Below are positions 11,620 to 23,309 of a stretch of DNA of 51,496 bases, in pieces. The notes beneath the pieces are model-generated. The model saw only the letters and a program-made list of their open reading frames with translations, ran no database searches and was not told the DNA's origin. The stretch comes from Tulasnella sp. 424 (lineage: Eukaryota > Basidiomycota > Agaricomycetes > Cantharellales > Tulasnellaceae): assembly GCA_019633425.1 (NCBI GenBank), contig WSUB01000235.1, positions 1 to 51,496 on the forward strand. The letters are read 5' to 3'. Numbering within the stretch: the first letter of the stretch is position 1; each line of letters begins with the position of its first letter. Made by a program: the position numbers and the translations under genes.

Positions 11620-12600
11620 AGAAAGCGGTCATGATGGGTCGCCGTTCCTCGTGTTTTCCGGCAGCTCTTCTCCCCTTGATGATCTACGATTTATGTTTTC
11701 TCGCATGGACACTTCGGAATCCCCCATCTCTCGAATGAGTGTCTTTCTTTCACTATTTCCTCCACTTTCTTCCGGACTTCCTTTTTACTTCCATCGTCAT
11801 CCACTTTTCATCCCTTAGTTCATTATCTCTCTATGGTCACCAGCTTTCTCATACATATATCCCTTGCATCGAGCGGATTTCCTTTTTCTGCATCTCTTTT
11901 CTCTCTCACACGTTTCTTCCCCCCTTACAGCTTTTTTGTACTTTATGATGTTGGGTTTTGGTTTTCTCTTTTTCTTCTTTTTTTTCCCTCCCCATATACG
12001 AATTTAATTTGGAATTATTTCACTTCGTTTTGGATGGTATCGATGAACGTTGGGGAGCTCACTTGGATAGGATTGAGATGTCAACCGTCCTCGCGGACAT
12101 GCCGACCAAATCTTGGTCTAAGTACGAAGGACAAAGCAAGGTGAAATGACAAATCCAAGTCAAGTACCGAGCAGCCAATGGGACGAATGTCCACACAGTC
12201 GCAGTGCGGTCAGAAAACCTTATCAAGTGTTTCGTAGCGCCTGGCCTTGCGGCCTCGGATCCGATCCATGGTTCCAGGCCGAAGCTAGCGCAATTCAAGG
12301 ACACATTGGGGGGTATTATTCATCAAATAAAGCATGATACCAGACCAGAGCGAGCTAATATGCAATCTTGATCTCGCCCTAAGCTGATCTGGATAGAGTT
12401 AAGCTTGTCTTATCTTCCAACGACACAAGCTGTTCGTGCTATCGTGCGATCTGTTGATTGAACTTGATTCGCGCGACAGAACCTTAACCTCGTTGTCTGA
12501 ACTCGCTGAGAATATTCCATCACAAAGACTAGAAACCTTCTATAGGAGGTCAACTACCCTTGTGAACCTTCATCCCGATGAGGACGATTGAGGGGAAGTC
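11620..12600 (+). other. P2 3' flank and upstream region of kinase gene C
   Basis: Pyrimidine-rich 3' flank (TTGGGTTTTGGTTTTCTC, long C/T runs) shared with P3, P6 and the P7 remnant. From about 12060 comes a kinase upstream region shared with D, G and H (GCCGACCAAATCTTGGTCTAAGTACGAAGGAC) and the promoter motif GTCTGAACTCGCTGAGAA at 12495-12512. No gene seen. Confidence 0.5.
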
Positions 12601-12610
12601 TTTTTATACC
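12601..12610 (+). promoter_or_regulatory. TATA box of kinase gene C
   Basis: TTTTTATACC, 113-122 nt before the ATG at 12723. Confidence 0.7.
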
Positions 12611-12722
12611 CCCTTGCCACCTCATCCCTTTCCAACTCTCGATTGATGTCCCCCCTCTCTAGGTAGCCCCTTCCTGATCGTAGTCTCATACACTTAATCA
12701 ACGCCACCCAGCCCATCCTTTG

Positions 12723-15165
12723 ATGCAAGGAAACGAAATCCACGAGGCCAACCCTCAGGCGTCCGGGTCCGGTCAAGTTCCCCATCCTGAGTTCCAACTT
12801 AGCGACAAACTTGTGCGTTCTGTCCGAGTCTCGAGGGATGGTTGCGACGAATTGCTGACACATTCTCACGTTTGCAGCGGGCCAAGCTCGAGAAACTTGC
12901 CCAGTGGCGACTTGATCCCTCCTTGATCGAATTTCCTGAAGGCGCCCCCGAGTTTCGTGGAGGATTCGCGACGGTTTCACAGGCACATTTAGCTCCGTCT
13001 CCCCATGGTCAAGCTTCTGAGCCGAAGGTAATGTTGCAATACCCTCCTCATTACTAGCAGAGCTCATGGTTGACCGAGTCGTCTGTTCCAATAGGTTGTG
13101 GCAGTCAAGAAGCTAAAGGTAGAACGTGATGCGGATCTGGAACGCGTATTGGGCGTAAGAATCCCTCTCCCGATTGTAGAGCCTGATTGAAATTCTAACT
13201 TCTCTCAGTTGGCACTCAGGGAATCCGACTTCGTGGTCGGGCTTTCGCATGGTAACATTGTTAGGCTGGAAGGATTCGTTGAAGACGCTTCCAGGCATAT
13301 GATGTGGTTGGTTTTTCCATGGGAAGAGAACGGGAATTTGCGGGACTTCCTCGCGTCTGGAGAATGGGAAATACCTGAGCGAATCTCGCTGGTACGATCC
13401 GCCTCGTTTTCTTTTACCCACTACTGAGAAGTCTCGTATTCCAGATTGATGACGTAGCACAAGGGGTTGAATACCTCCATAACCAGACCCCGCCCATATA
13501 TCATGGCGACCTTAAATCGGTAGGCGTGCCCGTCGAATTTCTATTCGGCGGCCTCGCTAATCCCGAATGTCTGCAGCTTAACATATTGGTTAATCGCCGC
13601 TTCCTCGCTGTAATTACGGATTTCGGCTCCGCCCGCCGTCTAGAAACCAAGGACGTCGACCAGGAAGCAAAGAGACATGATCCGCAACCAAGACCGGAGC
13701 AAGCCATGGGGGAGGAGAGTATGACGGTTCAAGCAGTGTACTCTTCCTCGACCAACACAATAACCCTCACCGGCGACAAGTACACCCTTCGTTGGGCTGC
13801 GCCTGAGCTTCTAAGGGATGAACTGCCTAGTCTTGCATGCGATATCTGGGCATTGGGCTGGATCGCTTATGAGGTACGACGAACCACGAGGATCATTCTT
13901 CGTCGATGCTCATAGACTTCCGCTGAGATAGGTGATGACCAACACCATTCCATTTCACGATGTCAAAAGGGATGTCGCCGTCGTCAATCGTGTCATTCAA
14001 GGAAACCTTCCGTCCATCACCAACCATGCCCGCATGTCGTTGATCCAAGCGCTTTGTTCACTCATGGCTCAGTGTTGGAGCGTCGTCCCTGAAAAACGAC
14101 CGACGGCAGCCGATTGTGTCAAATCAATTGCTTTTATGGTGAGTGAGTGGTGCTGGTAATAGACAGATATCGTCTATGTTTCCGTGCGGTTGACCCGCGA
14201 TGCACTCAATACAGCCAAAGATCGTCCCAGCGCCTACGCAAGCCGGGAACCCAGAGGCTTCTCAGGCTCGCTATGCTGGACTTCTCCTTCAACTTGGAGA
14301 AATGTACAGATGGCAAGGCGACTATGTCAGCGCATCGGACTGCTTTACCAAGGCATCGAAGATTTACGCAACCACCGAGGACACCCGCGGAAAAGCTGAC
14401 GCTCTGCGGGGTCTTGCTGATGTGCATCGGTTTCAAGCCGAGTACCGCACGGCTGCAGGGTTCTACTCCGAAGCCCTGCAGCTTTATACCGACATCGGCA
14501 ATCAAGGATCCAGAGCATATGCTCTGTCGAGTCTCGCTGAGGTGCACCGAAACCTAGGCGAGTACACCAAAGCCTCCATGTTCTACTCCGAAGCCCGGCA
14601 GATTTATGCCGAGATCAACTATCAGTCTGGGATAGCTCATTCTATCTGGGGTCTCGCCGAGATACATCGGTTACGAGGGGAGTACGACGAGGCTACCAAA
14701 TTGCTCTCTGAAGGCCTTCAAATACATACCGACGAGGGATTTAGCCTAGGGAGAGTCGACGTTTTGTGGAGTATTGGTGAAGTTCACCGATACCGAGGGG
14801 AGTACAGCGAGGCCATCAAGTTCCACTCCAAATCCCTCCAGATATCCACCGAAATGGGCTACAGAGCAGGAGAAGTCTCAGCTCTATGGAGCCTTGCTGA
14901 GGACCACCTATCCCGAGAGGAGTACGACGATGCCGCTACGTTTTACTCCAAATCTCTGCAGATTTCTACCGACATCGGCGATAAAGAGTGGAGAGCCAAT
15001 GCTCTGCTTGGCCTCGCTAAAACGCACGACGCGCTGGGCCGCCGTAGTGAAGCGATATCCTGCTACACGGAAGCCTCTGAAGCCTATCAAGAAGTTGGAT
15101 TCTCCCAGAAAGCAGCCGTCGCTTTGAAGAAGGCTGCTGATCTCCGCACCGAAGAGGCCGCATGA
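12723..15165 (+). CDS. Kinase-TPR protein, copy C (reference copy)
   Basis: Exons 12723-12812, 12878-13027, 13095-13154, 13209-13391, 13445-13519, 13577-13873, 13932-14138 and 14215-15165; seven GT/AG introns of 53-76 nt, all phase 0; 670 aa. Kinase about residues 50-354: glycine loop FRGGFATV (about 56-63), VAVK lysine 85, helix C Glu about 105, catalytic Asp 183 in HGDLKS, Asn 188, DFG Asp 201, APE about 261, DIWALGWIAYE, and C-lobe CW...KRPTA. HGD replaces HRD, so this is a non-RD, TKL-like kinase. Seven 40-residue TPRs and a capping helix follow (about 377-670). No signal peptide or membrane segment is seen, so it is probably a cytoplasmic Ser/Thr kinase whose TPRs bind a protein partner; the substrate is unknown. 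The ATG before the TPR block lies inside intron 7. Confidence 0.9.
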
Positions 15166-16069
15166 TGGGTTAACGGATATATTTCAGATTAAACTAGCTT
15201 TTTCTTGTTGGGGTAAATTCTGTTGTTTGTGTGGTGTCTAAACTTCATGTACTTGTTTCACCCGCAAGGGCCTGCATTCCGTTTTTGTCATCCGTTGGCA
15301 TCCCCTGACCGCGGTAGAAGAAATCAACGGTCTCTTGTACACCATAGTCCTCTTACCTCAGGTGTTCTAATTACTGCTGTAATTTCTTGAACACGACCAC
15401 TCCAACCTCTCTGAGTGAGAGGCCAGGAGGAACACCGAGCTAGAAGGTTCAAACACCTAGCTTAGCTTACTAGGGGACCTTTTAATTGTCTCGGGTCAAC
15501 AGGTAGATCCATTTGGAAAAGCCGTTGCTCAAGCTCCGCCCGGCAAGCTGAAATATTTAAAAGGATGTTCTATATAGAGCTATCATGTCCCGTCGTTGTG
15601 TGGAAAGTGCCGATCTTGTGGTCGTACTCAGCCGAAGGCGCGGGAAAGAGTCGAAGTTCGGTTAGGCTTTGGACGAGCGTTGCCTGACGGTGCCTGCAGT
15701 TCCCCCGTTGGACCAGTCCTTGTCCTCCATTATCGTCTCGAGCAATAACACGACATCGTGAATGCGAGGATTCTCTTCTTGGTGAGTTCCCACTTCCACG
15801 TCGGACGGTTACGCGCCTGGCACGCTAAAGGTTGACTTGGCATTTCGTTGTCCACCCTCTCTCGGCTTGATCATCCGTTGTACCTAAAGCCACGCAAATG
15901 CCCCACAAACAAACCCAAGCTTTATTTCACAAGTCGCTTCTTGAAAAGGCCGCTTGCTTGTCTCTTGGCTCTCAATTTACTTGCATTCGACTTGGGTACG
16001 AATTTCAGTGCGGACCGTCTTCATTCAGGCCACTGGACCTCCTCCAAGCACAACACAACCGTCATTCCC
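15166..16069 (+). other. Spacer C-P3 with conserved P upstream block
   Basis: 3' flank (15400-15560) is nearly the same as downstream of F (36615-36760), including GCTTAGCTTACTAGGGGACC. The P upstream block then follows (ATGTCCCGTCGTTGTGTGG near 15585, GCGCGGGAAAGAGTCGAAG, AATGCGAGGATTCTCTTCTTG|GTGAG). The frame that reads SKHQHDFVNAK in unit A is shifted by one base here. No independent gene is supported. Confidence 0.45.
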
Positions 16070-19000
16070 ATGGCCATCCAGGTCGACTTCCCAGATATTC
16101 CGATTCGTCGTCAAATGGATCAAACCCAAACGCGTGCACTCACATCCCTCTCTCTTTCTTCACCCTCCCCCAATCCTGCTATATATACCCTCCCCATCCC
16201 TTCAACCGTTTAGGTCTCCCCGCTACGATTTACGACCAACACCTCTCTCTAGGCAACCATTCGTTTATCAAATTTCCCTCCAAATGTAATCGCAACGCTT
16301 CGAAGCTTGTTCCAGCAGCACCTCGTCTACAAGGCGTACCGAGAGGACCCGCAGATGGGTGTGAGCGAATTTATTATGGCGGATCGGTTGTGGAACAGCA
16401 AGAGCATCAAGTACGGAATCTGGTACACCCATTAGCTTTCGGACCGAACCCGTTACTGACTCTCTTCCTTCTAGGACTGAGCGCTTAGTGACGCTCATCT
16501 CCAGCGCCATTCACTCGCATCGCTTCAAATATGTGACGACGCTGGCGTACGGTCGACTTGCACAGGACACCCGATCGCTCGTGTTCTCTAATGTCATGCC
16601 CGCCTTATTAGACGTGCCATCAAGCTCTCGAGTCGGCTCCCCTGCCGTCCCAGTATCACCATTGCCAATGTCGAGTCCGTCTCTCCAGCAAGAAGGGTCT
16701 CGGCCCGAACAGCAGACGTGCTTCGCGCTCAGCCTTACCCGGAAGAGCCTCCGAGTCATCTGCGCCCCAAAGAGCTGTACGCCTGCTATCCTAGCCAGTG
16801 TGCGGTCAGCGTGGCCTAGAGGTGTGGTTTCCGAGGGACGTCCAGAGGAGGATGTTTACGAGTTTCAGTTGAAAGGATACTCCCGTACGTCAAACATAAA
16901 AGACTCTCCGCGTCTTCTTCCAACTTAAACTCCTTTATATCCCCTAGTGTTATCGACTTCGACGTTCGATCGCGATGCACTCGTTCACATTTTCGGACTT
17001 CTCCGCGCACTCGACACGCACGCGTTCCAGCTCATCACCAACCTCAACCTAACTCAAGGCATCGCCAAATCACGTACCAAGGATTTATGGATCTTCGACT
17101 GCCCTGCCGATCCTCCGTCTCCACCTCATTCGCAACACGCGCCTTCCATCGGGGGTGGACGTTCGCCTCATTCCTCGCTTCTGGGGATGCCCGGCTTGAA
17201 AGGGAAAGAACCGGAACGCGTTATGAGCGTGGCGGCCGCCACAACCGCTGGCATGGCTCGATTGGGAGCTGCTGCCAGTAACGGGTTTCACGCCACGCCT
17301 GAGGGTCAGGCGCACATCCGCGCTGCTACGGCGGCGTCGCCCTTATCAAAAGGAATGCGCATTTCGACGGACAGCGAGACCGAGGCTGTTTTTGCCGCCC
17401 ATACGAGAGCTTCTTCGTCCCCTCTTCCCGGCACGCTTGAGGGCAGACCCTCGCCTCTCAAGAAGCAACCCCCTGCTGCGTTCGTCACTGGAGAGAAGCC
17501 GAAGCGGAAGGACTCGACGGGCTCGATGGGGTCAATTCGCGACAAGTCCCGACCCGTCGTGGAACCCCAGGCGGTCGTTCGTCCACCGGAAGATCCCAAC
17601 CCAATTCCTCCTCCACCACCTTTCACACCAGGATACTCGTATCAATCTCAAGCGCCGACGACTTTTAGTGCAGTTGGGGGGCCGTTGTCCGAGAGCGAGT
17701 ACGCGTATGGATATAGCGGTGTATACGACGCCCAAACGCCGAAAGGAGGACATCCAGATTCGGAGTACATGTACAAGCAATACGTACCCCCGCCTCCACC
17801 TCCAGCCGGAGCTGCTCCAGGTGCAGTGATTTACAGCACGAATCCTACGGCGAAGCGACCTCCGGAGTCGCCGAGCCCGCAAAGCCCTGGGACGGAAGAA
17901 GGGTTGTGATCTCCCGATGCGTTCAGGGAGACTTCGTACAGTGGAACGTCGGGGAATCCTCCTCCAACGTGGACGGGAACGTACAGCGGTCCAGCTAGTC
18001 CGACGGATTCCCAGAACACCCACACGCGACATGACCATCCTCCTCAGGAACGCCAACAAGTCACGCCGAGGGCGGCGCACGTTCCGTTGTCGCAACAACC
18101 GGAGATGAGCGTGCAGTATACTGGAATGGAAGGGCGGCCCAAGAGCGAGAAGGCGTTTATGGGGATCATCCCTCCTCCCCCACCTTCGACGTACCCGCTT
18201 CCGTCGGCAGTACCCATACCGATTCCGCTTCCTGAGGAGAGACCGGGTGCGCCGAGGATGGAGACTGCCACTTCCGCTGGAACGGTCTTGCCTCCTGGTG
18301 GATATCCCAAGACTCCGATGGAAAGCAGCACTTCGGTGAGGATCGTACCCGTGGACAAGGTCGCATCTCCGGCTTCCGCAGCCTCGACCACCGCTCGACC
18401 AAGACAAGCGAGTCAAGGGACCGTCGGTGCGAAGAAGTCTACGCCAGTCCGGACTCTGTCGAGGAAGTCAGCTCAGGACCCTGCGTCGGATGGTAAAGGG
18501 TGGGTCCTGGTCAACGTCGAACCGAGTCGGAAGACGAGCATCGATGCGGCCGTAGCTGCGATGGACGCCGCCGCTGCTGCCAACGCGAGAGCACGGAACC
18601 GTTCGACGTCGAGCAGCCCAGCGTTGAACAACGCCGGGATGGTTACGGAGGGAACGATGATGGAGTCGCCTGTGGAGTCGTTCTCCCGGCGCGGGCACAT
18701 TCGAGACAATACAATCGACACGCTCGACTCGCCTGTGGATCAGCACGCTGGAACGGAGGAATCCGCGGCGATATCGTCTTTGAGTAGGGGTAAAGGGAGT
18801 TTGAAAAAGAAGCAGCGTTCCGGGTCGAGCGACGATAGTCAGAAGAAGAAGCGGTTCCTGGGCCTCTTTTCGAAGAGCGGGTCGTCCAAGTCGAAGGAAG
18901 GGCATAAGAAGGTGGCTTCTGAGCCGTTTGGGCGGTTTACTGAGGAACCGATTGGAGAGCGAGGGGAATTTGAGGCTTCGTCGCCGGTTTCGGATGACCG

Positions 19001-19115
19001 ATTGGACGAGAGGGACGATAGTGTGCGTGCTGTTGGTGGTGTGAAGGAGTCGACTTGGCGGCGTGTGAGGGATCCGAAGAGTCCCACTCCCATGTCCAAG
19101 TTGACGATTGGATGA
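16070..19115 (+). pseudogene. P3: near-intact type I P gene with one premature stop
   Basis: Upstream segment from 16070 reads MAIQVDFPDIPIRRQMDQ; how it joins the next exon is unresolved. Clear exons: about 16286-16410 (VIATLRSLFQQHLVYK, DPQMGVSEFIMADRLWNSK), 16475-16884 (TERLVTLISSAIHSHRFKYV, then KSLRVICAPKSCTPAILASV and EDVYEFQLKGYS) and 16948-19115 (LSTSTFDRDALVHIFGLLRA, then the long Pro/Ser-rich part). The N-terminal half looks like a folded domain that I cannot name. The C-terminal half is disordered, with GKGWVLVNVEPSRKTSIDAA and basic KKKRFLGLFSKSG. TGA at 17907-17909 stands where P6 has TTA, cutting the frame once; everything downstream stays open to 19115. It could be a recently killed allele. 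Confidence 0.65.
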
Positions 19116-20072
19116 AGAAAGCTGTCATGATGGGTCATTGTTCCTCGTATTTTTCGGCAGCTCTTCCCTCCTTGATGATCTGCAATTTATGTTTACCAGA
19201 CGTGGACATTTCGGAATCCCCCATCTCTCTGAATGGGTGTCTTTTTTCACTATTTCCTCCTTCACTTTCCCCCGGACTTCCTGTTTACTTCCATCGTCAT
19301 CCACTTTCATCCCTTGGTTCATTATCTCTCTATGGTCACCAACTTCCTCATACATATCCCTTGCATCGAGCGGATTTCCTTTTCTGGATCTCTTTCTCTC
19401 TCACACACATTTCTTCTCGCGCCCTTACAGCTTTTTTGGACTTTATGATGTTAGGTTTTGGATTTCTCCTTCCTTTTTTTCACCCATATACGAATTTAAT
19501 TCGGAATTATTTCACTTCGTTTTGGACGGTATAGACGAATCGGGGAACTTGGATAGGAGTGAGATGTCAATCATCCTCACGGACATGCCGACCAAATCTT
19601 GGTCTAAGTACGAAGGACAAGGCAGGGTGAAATCACAAATCCAAGTGAAGTACTAAGCAGTAAAAGAGACGAAGGTCAACACGGTTGGAATGTGGTCGGA
19701 AAAGCTGATCAAGTGTTTGGCAGCGTCCGGCGGCGCCTTTCCGGCCTCCGATGGTTCCAGGCCGAAGCCAGCGCAATTCAAGGACACATTTGGAAGCCTT
19801 CTTCGTCAAAGAAAGTAAGCGACCAGAGGAGAGCAGAGTAAGATGCAATCTCAATCCAGTCTTAAGCTGATCTGGATAGAGTTAAGCTCGTCTTATCTTG
19901 CAGCGGCTTGAGCTGTTAGTGCGATCGTGCGATCTGTTGATACGCGCGACAGAACCTTAACCTCGTTGTCTGAACTCGCTGAGAATATTCGATCACAAAG
20001 TATAGAAACCTTCTGTAGGAGGCCAACTAGCCTCATGACCTTTCATCCCGATGAAGACGATAAGGGGTTGTC
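19116..20072 (+). other. P3 3' flank and upstream region of kinase gene D
   Basis: Pyrimidine-rich flank (19230-19500), then the kinase upstream region shared with C, G and H (GACCAAATCTTGGTCTAAGTACGAAGGACAAGGCA) and the GTCTGAACTCGCTGAGAATATTC motif at about 19967-19989. No coding frame of note. Confidence 0.5.
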
Positions 20073-20082
20073 TTTTTATACC
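20073..20082 (+). promoter_or_regulatory. TATA box of kinase gene D
   Basis: TTTTTATACC, 113-122 nt before the ATG at 20195. Confidence 0.7.
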
Positions 20083-20194
20083 CCCTCGCCACCTCATCCC
20101 TTTCGAACTCTCGATTCGTGTCCCCCCTCTCCAGGTAGCCCCTTCCTGATCGTAGTCTCATACACTTAATCAACGCTACACAGCCCATCCTTTG

Positions 20195-22644
20195 ATGCAG
20201 GGAAACGAAATCCACGAGGCCAACCCTCCGGCGTCCGGATCCGGGTCCGGTCAAGAGCCCCTTCGTGATTTTCAACTTAGCGACAAGCTAGTGCGTTCAG
20301 TCTGGGTCTCGATGGGTGGATGCGGCCAATTACTGACACGATTTTGTGTCGGTAGCGGGCCAGGCTCGATAACCTTGCCCAGTGGCGACTCGATCCCTCC
20401 TTGATCGAATTCCCTGGGGACGCCCAGGAGTTTCGCGGAGGATTCGCGACGGTTTCACGAGCACATTTGGCTCCGACTCTCAATGCTCAAACTTCTGACC
20501 CAAAGCTTGTGTGGCAATAACCTCCTCATTGCCAGCAGAGCTAATGGTTGACCGAGTCGTCTGCTCCAACAGGTTGTGGCGGTCAAGAAACTGAAGCTAG
20601 AAAATGACGCGGATGTAGAACGCGTATTGGGCGTAAGAATTCTTCCTCCGATTGCAGAATTTGATCGAATTACCAACCTCTCTCAGTTGGCACTCAGGGA
20701 ATCGGAGTTCGTGGCCAAGCTTTCGCACCGCAACGTTGTACAATTCGAAGGATTTGTTGAAGATGTGTCCAAACATATGATATGGTTGGTTTTTCCGTGG
20801 GAAGAAAACGGGAATTTGAGGGACTTCCTTGCGTCGGGAGAATGGGAAATTCCTGAGCGAATCTCGCTGGTACGATCAACCTCGTTTCCTTTGACCCACT
20901 GCTGAGAGGTCTCGTATTCCAGATTGATGACGTAGCAGAAGGGGTTGAATACCTCCATAGCCAAACCCCACCCATATATCATGGCGACCTTAAATCGGTA
21001 GGCGTGCCCCCTCGAAATTCCGCTCAGCGGTCCGGCTAATCCCGAATGCCTGCAGCTCAACATATTGGTTAATTCATACTATTACGCTGTAATTACGGAT
21101 TTCGGCTCCGCCCGCCGTCTAGGAACCAAGGACGTCGACCAGGAAGCGAAGAGACATGACCCGCAGCCAAGACCCGAGCAACCCACGGGCGAGGAGAGTA
21201 TGACGGTTCAAGCAGTGTACTCTGCCTCCACCAACACAATAACCCTCACTTGCGACAAGTACACCCTTCGCTGGGCTGCACCTGAGCTTCTGAGGGATGA
21301 GCTGCCCAGTCTTGCATGCGATATCTGGGCATTGGGCTGGATCGCTTATGAGGTATGACGAACCACGAGGATCATTCACCGCCGATGCTGATAGACTTCC
21401 GTTGAGATAGGTGATGACCAACACCATTCCATTTCACGACGTCAGAAGGGACGTTGCCGTAGTCAATCGGGTCATTCAGGGAGACCTTCCGTCCATCACC
21501 GACCATGCGCGCATGTCGTTGATCCAAGCGCTTTGTTCGCTCATGGCTCAGTGTTGGAGCATTATCCCTGAGAAACGACCGACGGCAGCCGATTGTGTCA
21601 AATTAATCTCTTTTATGGTGAGTGAGTGGTGCTGGTAACGGATGGATATCGTCCATGTTTCTGCGCGGCTGACTCGCTCTGCACTCGATACAGCCGATGA
21701 TTGTCCCAGCGCCTACCCAAGCCGGGGACCCAGAGGCTTCTCAGACTCGCTATGCTGGACTTCTTCTTCAACTTGGAGAAATGTACAGACTGCAAGGCGA
21801 CTATGTCAGCGCATCGGACTGCTTCACCAAGGCATCAAATATTTACGCAACCACCGAGGACATCCGCGGGAAAGCTAACGCCCTCCGAGATCTTGCTGAT
21901 ACGCATCGGTTTCAATCCGAGTACAGCAAGGCCGCAGGCTTCTACTCCGAAGCCCTACAGCTCTATACCGACATCGGCAATCACAGATGGAGAGCCTATG
22001 CTCTATGGGGTCTCGCTGAGGTGCACAAAAACCTAGCCAAGTACACCGAAGCCTTCACATCCTACTCCGAAGCCCTGCAGATATATACCGACATCAACTA
22101 TCAATCGGGGAGAGGTGACGCTCTTGCTGGTCTCGCTGAGATACATAGTTTACGAGAGGAATACGACGAGGCTATCAGAATGTACTCCGAAAGCCTCCAG
22201 ATACATACGGACGTCGGATTCAGTCTCGGGAGAGCCGACGATTTGGGGAGTCTAGGTGACATTCATCAATTTCGAGGGGAGTACAGCGAGGCCATCAAGC
22301 TCTACTCCGAATCCCTCCAGATATACACCGAAATGGGCTACAGATCAGGACAAGCCGAAGCTCTTTGTGGCCTCGCTTCGGTCCATCTATCTCGAGAGGA
22401 GTACGACGATGCCGCTCCGTTCTACTCCGAAGCCCTGCAGATTTTTACCGACATCGGCGATAAACACCAGAGAGCCGGTACATTGCTTGGCCTTGCTGAA
22501 ACGCATGATAGGCAGGGCCACCGTAGTGAAGCAATATCTTGCTACACGGAAGCCTCTGAAGCCTGGCGAGAGGTTGGATTCTCCGAGAGCGCAGCCGGCG
22601 CTTTGAAGAAGGCCGCTGATCTCCGCACCGAAGAGACCGCATGA
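20195..22644 (+). CDS. Kinase-TPR protein, copy D
   Basis: Exons 20195-20290, 20356-20508, 20573-20632, 20687-20869, 20923-20997, 21056-21352, 21411-21617 and 21694-22644, about 673 aa. The leader is two residues longer (GSGSGQ). The usual donor after exon 2 is lost (CCAAAG|CTTGTGTGG); a GT three bases downstream keeps the frame and adds one Leu, so I used it. Kinase motifs are complete. The residue after TITLT in the activation segment is Cys (TCDKYTLRW), as in G. The ATG that opens the TPR frame in other copies is CTG here, which fits its intronic position. The TPR 3 loop reads DINYQSGRGD. It is intact if the shifted donor is used. Confidence 0.83.
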
Positions 22645-22751
22645 TGGGTTAACGGATGTACTTGAGATTAAACTAGCTTTGTTATTGTTGGGTAAAATTC
22701 TGCTGTATGTGTGGTGTCTAAACTTCATGTACTACTGTACTATTTCGTTAA
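22645..22751 (+). other. Truncated 3' flank of kinase gene D
   Basis: The usual flank (ATTCTGCTGTATGTGTGGTG) is present only to about 22750. Several hundred bases found after the other copies are missing, and a short foldback element stands in their place. Confidence 0.5.
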
Positions 22752-22856
22752 TACCGGATGTCCCTGGTCCCAACCCCCCATTTGGTCCGGTCAATTTTTG
22801 AGGTGTCCCCGGTACCGACGGGCCGCGCCGCTCGGGACACAGTGTCCTCGCCGGTA
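22752..22856. mobile_element. GC-rich foldback (MITE-like) element, possible
   Basis: 105-bp segment absent from the other units, beginning TACCGG and ending CCGGTA. Internal inverted words GTGTCC/GGACAC and GGTACC add to its foldback potential. If the ends are CCGG, the flanking TA on both sides would be a TA target duplication as in Tc1/mariner-type MITEs. The inverted ends are short and there is no second copy in the window, so it could also be an unrelated filler at a deletion junction. Confidence 0.3.
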
Positions 22857-23309
22857 CTATGTCCGAAGGTGCGGGAAAGAGTCGAAGTTCGGTTATGCTT
22901 GGGACGACAGTGCCTGGCTCCCCCGTTGGACGGGTCCTTGTCCTCTCATCGTCTGGATCATTAACACGACATCGTCAACGCACATACTGGCTTGCTTGCG
23001 GGTTCCCAAGTACGTTCACATCAGAAGTCTAATCGCCCGGCACGCTAAAGTTTGACTTGGCATTTGTTGACCATGCGATTTCTCTCCTCCCTTCCGCCTT
23101 GATCGCTTGCTGTACCCCAAGTCAGACCGTGGACGCAAATACCCCGCAAACAAGTCCAAGTTTCTTTCCCAAGTCGCTTCTCTCAAACGTTACTTTGCTT
23201 GTCTCTCTACTCTCAACGTACTTGCACTCAACTTGAGTACTAATTTCAGTGCGGACCGTCTGCTATAAGCCCACTCGACTCCCCCCAAGCACGACACGAA
23301 CCTTATCCA
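22857..23309 (+). other. P4 upstream block
   Basis: Conserved block from ATGTCCGAAGGTGCGGGAAAGAGTCG onward, with degenerate donor region (CGTCAACGCACATACTGG) and the GAGTACTAATTTCAG acceptor-like site just before TGCGGACCGTCTG near 23250. No separate gene seen. Confidence 0.4.

Noticed and set aside
17532..18416. Long minus-strand ORF (294 codons, Arg-rich), with similar antisense ORFs over P2 and P6
   Set aside because: Mirror of the GC-rich Pro/Ser coding strand; Arg-rich low-complexity composition typical of antisense shadows, not conserved in length.
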